From Bacteroidota bacterium (GTDB lineage Bacteria > Bacteroidota > Bacteroidia > Chitinophagales > Chitinophagaceae), in NCBI GenBank assembly GCA_018267795.1, contig JAFDXS010000219.1, forward strand, positions 1-5,003: a DNA stretch of 5,003 nt, read 5' to 3'. Of the stretch, positions 1-5,003 are shown one piece after another. The notes beneath the pieces were generated by a model, which had not been told where the DNA came from, made no database searches, and saw only the letters and a program-made list of their open reading frames with translations. Position 1 is the stretch's first letter, and each line of letters opens with the position of its first letter. Both the position numbers and the translations under genes were made by a program.

Positions 1-749
1 ACTTCATCAGTGCCGGGTTGCTGGTAACTTTCTATGTATGGAATAATATGCAGGGCATAGTAGGGCGCTGTAGGCGCATCATCATAAGATTTTAATGCCC
101 GTACATCAGTTGCAGTCCAGGTATAAATAATATTATCACCTTTCTCTCTGCTGCTCTGCTTTATTATATTGGCATTATTGCCCTTTATTACAAATTTCAG
201 TTTTACAGATTTGGGCGCTGTTATCTCGAAACGGCTATTGACAATAGGTACAAAATTCTGAAAATAGAACACCGGCAGAAAATGCAGGTCTTTGTGAATG
301 ATAGAGTAATTGATACGGGTAATGGAATTTTGCTCGAGCTTTGAAAAGCTTACCTGGGTTTGCTTGGCATCATCATAAAAAACATTCTCACTTTCTGATG
401 CAGTAGTTTTATATCCACTCGCTTTTGCTGATCTATATTTTTTGCCATCGGGTGTGAAAGACTCGCCTGTTATTTCGTCAAGAGCATTGAAATAGCTATG
501 ATAAACGGTTTGCGTATTGTACAAGCTGGGTGAGAGGTCGCTTATTAGGAGCCTTTCTTCGGTAACATAGCTAACCGCAGACAAACCGTCCTTTTCATAT
601 TTTATTACCAGGTGCTCGGTATTTTTTGTCATTACAGCGTTTTCATTGCTGTAGCGAGCGGCGATGCTGTCGTAATCAAGATCCTCCTGTGCAGTGGCAT
701 GACAAAAAAAGAACAAAGCGCTGACAGTAATAAAAAATGCGCGATTCAT
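1..749 (-). CDS. Secreted DUF3857-family protein (possible transglutaminase-like protein), 5' part only
   Basis: The reading frame starts at ATG (749-747) and stays open for 249 codons to the left edge, so the C-terminal part lies outside the window. Residues 1-20 form a signal peptide: a short basic start (MNR), a hydrophobic core rich in Phe, and a likely cleavage after CHATA before QED, so the product is exported to the periplasm or outer surface. Cys16 lacks a lipobox, so a lipoprotein is unlikely. The mature part resembles the DUF3857 beta-rich domain: the stretch FYDDAKQTQVSF (about 124-135) followed by a run ending in INYSI, then FYFQNFVP (161-168), ITAPK (176-180) and DVRALKSYDDAPTAPYY (215-231), which match the spacing of that family. 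In Bacteroidota this domain is commonly followed by a transglutaminase-like cysteine-protease fold; whether this one has it cannot be seen. The exact role of the family is unknown. No Shine-Dalgarno sequence precedes the start. The family call rests on remembered motifs, not a search. Confidence 0.8.
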   Translation of the reverse strand, partial: MNRAFFITVSALFFFCHATAQEDLDYDSIAARYSNENAVMTKNTEHLVIKYEKDGLSAVSYVTEERLLISDLSPSLYNTQTVYHSYFNALDEITGESFTPDGKKYRSAKASGYKTTASESENVFYDDAKQTQVSFSKLEQNSITRINYSIIHKDLHFLPVFYFQNFVPIVNSRFEITAPKSVKLKFVIKGNNANIIKQSSREKGDNIIYTWTATDVRALKSYDDAPTAPYYALHIIPYIESYQQPGTDE

Positions 750-1017
750 ATATAAGGGGCAGTATTATTTATCAATAAAATCAAAGGCTTAATTAAAGGT
801 ATAAATATTTTTCAAGGCCTTAGTCATTGATATATAAAATATTATGTAGGTATTTAGAGACATTTCTAAAGAAGTATGAAAAAAAAGTTTGGGGGCTTTT
901 AAACCTTACAAGCATGTTGTGGTCTAATCGCTGCCTATTCAACCTAAATCTTAACACCTGAAACGAATGGGCGCTACATGCGCCCATCTTTATCTCTTCT
1001 ATTTCCTTAAAGTTTAT
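750..1017. other. Intergenic region between two minus-strand genes
   Basis: This 268-bp AT-rich gap separates the start of the DUF3857-family gene from the end of the flippase gene. It must hold the promoter of the former, but no box is convincing. On the minus strand, TACCTTTA (794-801) and AGCCTTTG (782-789) each resemble the Bacteroidota -7 element TAnnTTTG imperfectly, and neither has a good -33 partner at the usual 19-21 bp. The palindrome AAGGCCTT lies at 814-821. A run of A followed by a run of five G (about 879-895) has no recognisable role. The only strong structure is the hairpin at 967-987, listed separately. I see no RNA gene and no credible short coding region here. Confidence 0.6.
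967..987 (-). terminator. Perfect 8-bp hairpin after the flippase gene, candidate terminator
   Basis: ATGGGCGC (967-974) and GCGCCCAT (980-987) are exact inverted repeats around a five-base loop, TACAT. The stem is GC-rich in an AT-rich region and begins 30 bp beyond the stop codon of the flippase gene, where a transcription terminator for the minus-strand korB-flippase unit would be expected. On the minus strand the stem is followed by TCGTTTCAGG, a poor T-run, so this is not a textbook intrinsic terminator. On the plus strand the following bases (CTTTATCTCTTCTATTTCC) are richer in T, but no gene on that strand leads into it. Confidence 0.5.
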
Positions 1018-2532
1018 TTATTCTTTTACGAACCGGCCGATGTAGGGCAGTTGTTTTAATTCCTTCTTTTCCATGCTGAAGACCAGGTAAAGGAATGAGC
1101 CCATTAATGCTGTGGCTGCAACAAAGCGAATAGCCAGCAGATGCGTAAAGGCGGCAACTCCACGGCTAACAGAGAATAAAAGCAGCATAATAACCAGGTA
1201 TGCCAGCAGCTTCTTAATAGCATACGGTACCGGGAAATATTTTTGCCCCATAAAGTAGGAAATGACCATCATGCTGCCATAGGCTGCCAGTGTGGCCCAG
1301 GCGCATGCATACATGCCATATTTAGGAATGAATGCAAAATTGAGCAACAAAGTAATGGCGGCTCCGATAAGCGTGATATACATGCCCATACGCATCCTGT
1401 CAGTGATCTTGTACCACACGGAGAGGTTGTAATAAATGCCGAGGCATACATTGGCTCCCAGCAATATAGGCACCACACCTACACCCACACGATAGGAAGA
1501 ACCAAGGAATATACGCTCCCAAACATCAATATACAGCGATGTGAATAGGAAGGCCACGCATAAAATGATAACAAACCACTTCATAACACGCGCATAGGTC
1601 TTTGGGGCGTTCTTATCGGTAGATTGGTTGAAAAAGAAAGGCTCTGCCGACATACGGAAAGCTTGTATAAAAAGCGTGATGAATATGGCGAGCTTGTAAT
1701 TGGCAGAATAAATACCTACTGCTGTCTTGGCCAGATCTTCAGATACCGGTAATAGCTTGCGGAGCATGATCCTGTCTATAGTTTCGTTTACCATGCCACC
1801 GAGGCCTACTATTATCATCGGCGAACTGTACCATATTACCTTCTTCCATATTTCCTTATCAAAACGAAAACGGAAGGCTGACCATTCCTTGAAGAGCAGC
1901 AGGAAGGTAACAATATTCTGCAGTAGGTTGGCCAGCAGCAGGAAGCCGGTATTGTTGTACTGCACATACCAGCGGGCATAGGCCGAGTCGGGATGCTGGT
2001 GCACATACGTGGGACTATAATAAATAAAGAATACCGTGAAGAAGATGTTTACAATAATGCCCGCTACCTTGGTAAAAGCATATTTGCGCGGCCGCTCTTC
2101 CTGGCGCAGCTTGGCAAAGGGTATCACCGAAATAGTGTCTATAGCTATGATCCATACGCACCAGGTAATATATTCCGGGTGACTATTAAGCCCCACGAAA
2201 TGATCTATAGGAACCCTAAAAACCCAGATAACCAAACTGATGAAAATAGTGGAAACAAAAAGCGATGACATGGTGGTTTGAAACAACTTCTTCTGGTCGG
2301 TGCCTGAGGCTGAGAAGCGGAAATAAGCTGTTTCCATACCGTAGGTATAGAGCACATTGACAAAGGAAATGGCCGCCATCAATACGCTATAGTCACCATA
2401 GTCAACCTGGCCTTTGGGGGAGTTGAGCAGAATGGTAATAATGGGTGTAAGCAAGTAGTTCAGCAGGCGGGCACCTATATTACTAAGGCCATACCATACT
2501 GTTTGTCCTGCAAGCCGTTTTAGAGATGCCAA
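1018..2532 (-). CDS. Polysaccharide/oligosaccharide flippase family membrane protein (Wzx/RfbX-like)
   Basis: The 504-residue product is almost entirely hydrophobic helices separated by short charged loops, the pattern and length of the MOP-superfamily flippases that move undecaprenyl-linked sugars across the inner membrane. The N-terminus (KRLAGQTVWYGLSNIGARLL, 5-24) is typical of the family: an amphipathic first helix with TVWYGLSN, followed by the LLTPIIT turn. Further helix groups lie at about 50-66, 88-107, 121-140, 156-172, 195-214, 234-248, 274-296, 316-334, 350-371, 384-401, 407-428, 440-456 and 465-487, consistent with 12-14 spans. A glycine-rich loop with a Glu-Asp pair (GLGGMVNETIDR, 243-254) is also common in the family. 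The start is TTG (2532-2530): an in-frame TAA lies three codons upstream, the next Met is only at residue 52, and starting there would lose the first helix. AGG with about nine bases of spacing precedes it. The substrate (O-antigen, capsule or exopolysaccharide) cannot be told; no glycosyltransferases are visible nearby. It lies 42 bp after korB and may be co-transcribed with it. Confidence 0.85.
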   Translation of the reverse strand: MASLKRLAGQTVWYGLSNIGARLLNYLLTPIITILLNSPKGQVDYGDYSVLMAAISFVNVLYTYGMETAYFRFSASGTDQKKLFQTTMSSLFVSTIFISLVIWVFRVPIDHFVGLNSHPEYITWCVWIIAIDTISVIPFAKLRQEERPRKYAFTKVAGIIVNIFFTVFFIYYSPTYVHQHPDSAYARWYVQYNNTGFLLLANLLQNIVTFLLLFKEWSAFRFRFDKEIWKKVIWYSSPMIIVGLGGMVNETIDRIMLRKLLPVSEDLAKTAVGIYSANYKLAIFITLFIQAFRMSAEPFFFNQSTDKNAPKTYARVMKWFVIILCVAFLFTSLYIDVWERIFLGSSYRVGVGVVPILLGANVCLGIYYNLSVWYKITDRMRMGMYITLIGAAITLLLNFAFIPKYGMYACAWATLAAYGSMMVISYFMGQKYFPVPYAIKKLLAYLVIMLLLFSVSRGVAAFTHLLAIRFVAATALMGSFLYLVFSMEKKELKQLPYIGRFVKE

Positions 2533-2574
2533 TGAGTTTTACCTGGTTTTTTAACTATAGATATAAAGCTATAC

Positions 2575-3612
2575 TTATTCTATTACCCATGTTTCTTTGC
2601 CTTCGAGCAGCGCGTCCAGCTTTCCTTTGCCTTTGGTAGCAATTATTTCTTCTATCTGCAGCTGCATTTCATCTTCGTATGTAGGCCTGTCTGCAGCATA
2701 GAAAACACCAAAGGGACGAGGGAAATGACCCGGTGCCGAAGGATTATCGAACATGCGGGTAAGTATCTGAGCTTTAAAGAAATCTGCTTCGTCATGTATC
2801 CACAGGTCGTCTGCGCTATGGCCATCGTTTAGATTTACCAGGGTTGGCTTATAGCCATCGAGCTTTACCCCTTTATCTTTATTGGCACCGTATATTAATG
2901 GTTTACCTTGCTCAAGGAATATTGCTTCTTCGGGTTTTGTTGCCTTTTCTGTGAATATTTCAAATGCACCATCATTGAAGATGTTACAATTCTGATATAT
3001 CTCAAGGAATGAAGCACCATGATGGCCATGAGAACGCAGCAGCATTTGCTGCAGGTGCTTAGGGTCGCGGTCCATACTGCGTGCTATAAAAGTAGCATCT
3101 GCCCCCATAGCCAGCGCCAACGGATTGAAAGGATGATCAAGCGAGCCCATAGGGGTGCTCTTGGTTACCTTATTTATTTCTGATGTTGGTGAATATTGTC
3201 CTTTGGTAAGGCCATATATCTGGTTGTTGAACAACAGGATGTTTACATTGAAATTGCGACGCAACAAGTGTATAGTATGGTTGCCACCAATGCTTAGCGC
3301 ATCACCATCACCTGTCACTATCCATACGCTCAGTTCGGGCCTTGTAGCCTTGAGTCCTGATGCTATAGCAGTAGCACGACCATGAATGGAGTGCATGCCA
3401 TAGGTATTCATATAATAAGGGAAACGCGAACTACAGCCGATGCCGGATATAATAACAATATCTTCCCTTGGTATGCCCGTTTGGGGCAATATAGTCTGAA
3501 CTTGTTTTAATATAGAATAGTCTCCACAGCCGGGGCACCAGCGCACTTCCTGATCTGTAGCAAAGTCCTTTGCGGTGAGCGCGGGACCCTGCGGTGTTGC
3601 AACGTCACTCAT
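2575..3612 (-). CDS. korB: 2-oxoacid:ferredoxin oxidoreductase, beta subunit (probably 2-oxoglutarate type)
   Basis: This 345-residue cytoplasmic protein is the thiamine diphosphate- and iron-sulfur-binding beta subunit of an enzyme that oxidatively decarboxylates a 2-oxoacid to its acyl-CoA and reduces ferredoxin. WCPGCGDY (25-32) supplies two cysteines (26, 29), GIGCSSR (57-63) the third (Cys60) and YQNCN (206-210) the likely fourth (Cys209) for the 4Fe-4S cluster known in this family. The thiamine diphosphate/Mg motif is GDGDALSIGGNH (101-112) ending in NN at 129-130, followed by IYGLTKGQYSPTS (132-144). The C-terminal part contains RPFGVFYAADRPTYEDE (299-315), typical of the KorB branch. 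Length is normal and all key residues are present. 2-oxoglutarate is the usual substrate of this branch in Bacteroidota, but a broader 2-oxoacid range is possible. The alpha/gamma subunit gene (korA), which often sits directly upstream, is not here: a divergent gene occupies that position. The ATG start at 3612 has an A/T-rich leader without a clear ribosome binding site and a good promoter just upstream. Confidence 0.93.
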   Translation of the reverse strand: MSDVATPQGPALTAKDFATDQEVRWCPGCGDYSILKQVQTILPQTGIPREDIVIISGIGCSSRFPYYMNTYGMHSIHGRATAIASGLKATRPELSVWIVTGDGDALSIGGNHTIHLLRRNFNVNILLFNNQIYGLTKGQYSPTSEINKVTKSTPMGSLDHPFNPLALAMGADATFIARSMDRDPKHLQQMLLRSHGHHGASFLEIYQNCNIFNDGAFEIFTEKATKPEEAIFLEQGKPLIYGANKDKGVKLDGYKPTLVNLNDGHSADDLWIHDEADFFKAQILTRMFDNPSAPGHFPRPFGVFYAADRPTYEDEMQLQIEEIIATKGKGKLDALLEGKETWVIE

Positions 3613-3720
3613 AATAATAAAAATCTCAGCAAAGTTACTGCATTAGGGGCAGGTATTAAAACTACCAATACTTATAATTAAACTTTATAATAATGTTAGT
3701 AATTTGAGGCTGCAAAACGT
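3613..3720. other. Divergent intergenic region, korB and secreted-protein gene
   Basis: These 108 bp separate two genes that point away from each other, so promoters for both must lie here. The korB promoter is listed separately. For the plus-strand gene, no exact TAnnTTTG box is seen; TAGTAATTTG (3697-3706) comes close but has the wrong internal spacing. GAGG (3706-3709) lies 11 bases before the ATG at 3721 and could be a weak ribosome binding site. Confidence 0.5.
3630..3661 (-). promoter_or_regulatory. Bacteroidota-type promoter for korB
   Basis: On the minus strand TAACTTTG (3637-3630) matches the Bacteroidota -7 consensus TAnnTTTG at every fixed position. TTTT (3661-3658) lies exactly 20 bp upstream, the usual distance of the -33 TTTG element, which it matches at three of four bases. 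The predicted transcript would start near 3623-3625, giving an untranslated leader of roughly 11-13 bases before the korB ATG. This is a motif match only. Confidence 0.6.
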
Positions 3721-4188
3721 ATGAAGATGAGAAAATATGTTAGCATACTACTTTTACAATTTTTATTTACGACGGTTTTTGCACAGGAGGAAGATACTGC
3801 CCCTACTTATAAGGGCACCATATCAGGCCATGTATATGATGAAACCGGACGGGTAATACAGGATGCGGAAGTGTTTATATATAAACCGGATAATGTAGCA
3901 ATAGTAGGCTCTGCAAATACGGGTGATGATAGTACCAACAATGGTGGATTTGTAACTAACCGTATAGATACAGGCAGGTATAATGTGCAACTGAAATATG
4001 CAGGCTACAGAAGATTAATAGTGAACAGCGTGCCCATACACCTGAACCAGACTACTGAACTAAACCTGAAAATATCGCCTGAATCTCCCGAAGCTGCGGA
4101 TGACCTGGTATTAGACTATATAAATGTGGCCGTGATAAAAAAAGAGGATACGCATATGCAGCCAAAGAAAATAAAGACTAGAAAATAG
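3721..4188 (+). CDS. Small secreted protein with one carboxypeptidase-regulatory-like domain
   Basis: The 155-residue product starts with a clear signal peptide: MKMRK, a hydrophobic stretch (7-19), and a likely cleavage after TVFA before QEED (residue 22). Residues about 32-118 form a carboxypeptidase-regulatory-like beta-sandwich: it opens with GTISGHVYDETGRVIQDAEV (32-51), the usual G.V.D..G..I..A.V pattern, continues through GGFVTNRIDTGRYNVQLKYA (75-94) with the typical G.Y.V.. strand, then GYRRLIVNSVPI and the terminal L.L.I strand at 113-119. The rest (120-155) is acidic and then strongly lysine-rich, ending KKIKTRK. In this phylum the fold usually sits at the N-terminus of TonB-dependent transporters or other large surface proteins; here it stands alone, so its job is unknown. 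It could bind a partner or the cell wall in the periplasm. A second ATG at 3727 is possible, but the first is closer to the GAGG at 3706. The gene ends one base before the stop codon of the opposing small gene. Confidence 0.82.
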   Translation: MKMRKYVSILLLQFLFTTVFAQEEDTAPTYKGTISGHVYDETGRVIQDAEVFIYKPDNVAIVGSANTGDDSTNNGGFVTNRIDTGRYNVQLKYAGYRRLIVNSVPIHLNQTTELNLKISPESPEAADDLVLDYINVAVIKKEDTHMQPKKIKTRK

Positions 4189-4189
4189 A

Positions 4190-4357
4190 CTACCTGAAAT
4201 ATATAAAATAGTAAATAAGCAGCCAGGCTGAAATAAAGAAAATGCCACCGTATAAATCGGTGAGGTGCCTTTTCAAGTCGCGCTTTATAAGTGCGCGATA
4301 AACGAGCCAGCCCAGGAACAAGGGGATAAAAGCAAAGCCAAACAGTACTCTGAACAT
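4190..4357 (-). CDS. 55-residue two-helix membrane protein, unknown function
   Basis: An ATG (4357-4355) opens a 55-codon frame that ends at TAG (4192-4190). The product has two strongly hydrophobic stretches, about residues 2-22 (LFGFAFIPLFLGWLVY and surrounding residues) and 38-54 (GIFFISAWLLIYYFIYF), joined by a charged loop rich in Lys, Arg, Asp and His (RALIKRDLKRHLTDLYGG). This is a helical hairpin; the basic loop would favour a cytoplasmic position with both ends outside. An AGG five bases before the ATG can act as a weak ribosome binding site. The frame fills almost the whole gap between two recognised genes, and its stop is one base from the stop of the convergent secreted-protein gene. 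The membrane pattern in a frame that happens to fit the gap exactly argues for a real gene. I do not recognise the family. Confidence 0.72.
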   Translation of the reverse strand: MFRVLFGFAFIPLFLGWLVYRALIKRDLKRHLTDLYGGIFFISAWLLIYYFIYFR

Positions 4358-4416
4358 AATTGCCTGTTTTGTAATATAAAGGTACCTATTTGCCCCGTAT
4401 ATTTGTAAGCGCTACA
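4358..4416. other. Divergent promoter region, small membrane protein gene and murI
   Basis: These 59 bp lie between two divergent starts. The plus-strand box for murI is listed separately. For the minus-strand gene the best candidate is TACCTTTA (4384-4377), one mismatch from TAnnTTTG, without a convincing -33 element; it would give a leader of roughly 13 bases. Confidence 0.4.
4398..4405 (+). promoter_or_regulatory. Candidate -7 element of murI
   Basis: TATATTTG matches the Bacteroidota -7 consensus TAnnTTTG at all fixed positions and ends 11 bases before the murI ATG. The expected start of transcription would fall near 4410-4412, leaving only about 5-7 untranslated bases, so the message would be almost leaderless. 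The nearest upstream TTTG (4368-4371) is 26 bp away, longer than the usual 19-21, so the -33 half is weak. Confidence 0.45.
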
Positions 4417-5003
4417 ATGAATTCATCCAGTCCTATAGGTGTTTTTGATTCCGGGTATGGCGGGCTAACCGTATTTAAGTCTATTGCTGCCAGGCTACCG
4501 CAGTACGATTATATATACCTGGGCGATAATGGCCGTGCGCCCTATGGCAACCGCTCTTTCGAAACAGTACATGAATACACGCTGGAATGTGTGAAATGGT
4601 TCTTCAGGCAGGGTTGCGAACTGGTGATACTTGCCTGCAATACGGCATCAGCCAAAGCACTGCGCACAATTCAGCAAAATGACCTGAAGAATATAGGCCC
4701 CGAAAAACGAGTGCTGGGTGTGATACGCCCTACCGCAGAGGTGATAGGCGATTATACCAATACCAGGCATGTAGGTGTGCTGGGTACAAGAGGCACCATA
4801 CTTTCCGGCTCTTATGAATTAGAGATCAATAAATTCTTCCCTGATATAAAAGTGCATTCACTGGCCTGCCCTATGTGGGTGCCGCTGGTAGAGTATAATG
4901 AATACCACAGCGAAGGGGCAGATTATTTTGTACAAAAATACCTGGATCAACTCCTTTCTCTATCGCCGGACATAGATACTATCCTGCTGGCCTGCACGCA
5001 TTA
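4417..5003 (+). CDS. murI: Glutamate racemase, 5' part only
   Basis: MurI interconverts L- and D-glutamate without a cofactor and supplies D-glutamate for the peptidoglycan stem peptide in the cytoplasm. The window holds 195 complete codons and runs off the right edge; the family is normally about 260-280 residues, so roughly the last quarter is missing. Diagnostic motifs are all present: IGVFDSGYGGLTV (7-19) with Asp11 and Ser12, YLGDNGRAPYG (34-44), LACNTASA (72-79) with the first catalytic Cys74, and LLACTHY at the very edge with the second catalytic Cys193 and His195. Cys74 and Cys193 are the two-base pair that removes and adds the alpha proton from opposite faces. No Shine-Dalgarno sequence precedes the ATG; the start is fixed by the short N-terminus before the FDSG motif, as usual for the family, and by the promoter box just upstream. 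Confidence 0.95.
   Translation, partial: MNSSSPIGVFDSGYGGLTVFKSIAARLPQYDYIYLGDNGRAPYGNRSFETVHEYTLECVKWFFRQGCELVILACNTASAKALRTIQQNDLKNIGPEKRVLGVIRPTAEVIGDYTNTRHVGVLGTRGTILSGSYELEINKFFPDIKVHSLACPMWVPLVEYNEYHSEGADYFVQKYLDQLLSLSPDIDTILLACTH

Noticed and set aside
690..749. Lipoprotein signal peptide on the DUF3857-family protein because of a Cys at residue 16
   Set aside because: The residues before Cys16 (FFF) do not form a lipobox, and a standard signal peptidase I site (ATA before QED) follows.
814..821. Palindrome AAGGCCTT as a possible operator upstream of the DUF3857-family gene
   Set aside because: An eight-base palindrome is expected by chance in a window this size, and no second copy or matching promoter box is nearby.
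876..902. Tiny plus-strand frame ATG to TAA coding MKKKFGGF
   Set aside because: Only eight codons in an A-run and G-run stretch, with no ribosome binding site and no downstream gene on that strand for which it could be a leader peptide.
1243..1548. Plus-strand open frame opposite the flippase gene
   Set aside because: It lies fully antisense to a well-supported membrane protein gene; the product is rich in His, Gln and Cys with no domain pattern, as expected from the complement of a hydrophobic coding sequence.
1727..2268. Two further plus-strand open frames (1727-1981 and 1993-2268) opposite the flippase gene
   Set aside because: Both are fully within the flippase gene on the other strand, have low-complexity basic products without recognisable motifs, and no upstream promoter box.
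3155..3385. Plus-strand open frame opposite korB
   Set aside because: It mirrors the strongly conserved thiamine-binding region of korB, which explains the lack of stops; no motif or ribosome binding site supports it.
4246..4262. Inverted repeat CACCG/CGGTG around a seven-base loop as a terminator for the plus-strand secreted-protein gene
   Set aside because: The stem is only five base pairs, the T-run after it comes several bases later, and it lies inside the small membrane protein gene, so coding constraint could explain it.

Overview
The window looks like ordinary chromosomal DNA from a member of the Bacteroidota, most likely a Chitinophagaceae-type bacterium. This is inferred from gene types (DUF3857 secreted protein, stand-alone 2-oxoacid:ferredoxin oxidoreductase beta subunit, carboxypeptidase-regulatory-like secreted protein). 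It is also supported by frequent ATA isoleucine codons, weak or absent Shine-Dalgarno sequences, and two upstream boxes that fit the Bacteroidota -7 element TAnnTTTG. There are no RNA genes, insertion sequences, CRISPR arrays or other mobile elements that I can support.

Layout. 1-749 (minus): 5' part of a secreted DUF3857-family protein that runs off the left edge. 750-1017: AT-rich intergenic stretch with the upstream region of that gene and a perfect GC-rich hairpin (967-987) just past the flippase stop. 1018-2532 (minus): polytopic membrane protein of the polysaccharide/lipid-linked oligosaccharide flippase type, starting at TTG. 2575-3612 (minus): korB-type beta subunit of a 2-oxoacid:ferredoxin oxidoreductase. 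3613-3720: divergent promoter region with a good minus-strand promoter for korB. 3721-4188 (plus): small secreted protein with one carboxypeptidase-regulatory-like beta-sandwich domain. 4190-4357 (minus): 55-residue two-helix membrane protein, tail to tail with the previous gene with one base between the stop codons. 4358-4416: short divergent promoter region. 4417-5003 (plus): 5' part of murI, glutamate racemase, which runs off the right edge.

How the genes relate. korB and the flippase gene are on the same strand, 42 bp apart, and may be co-transcribed, although their functions (central carbon/ferredoxin metabolism and envelope glycan export) are not obviously linked. MurI supplies D-glutamate for peptidoglycan; the DUF3857 protein, flippase, carboxypeptidase-regulatory-like protein and the small membrane protein are all envelope or exported products, so the window has an envelope flavour without forming one pathway. 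I did not find convincing evidence of a new multi-gene system; the most useful observations are the overlooked 55-residue gene, korB standing without korA, and the promoter boxes.
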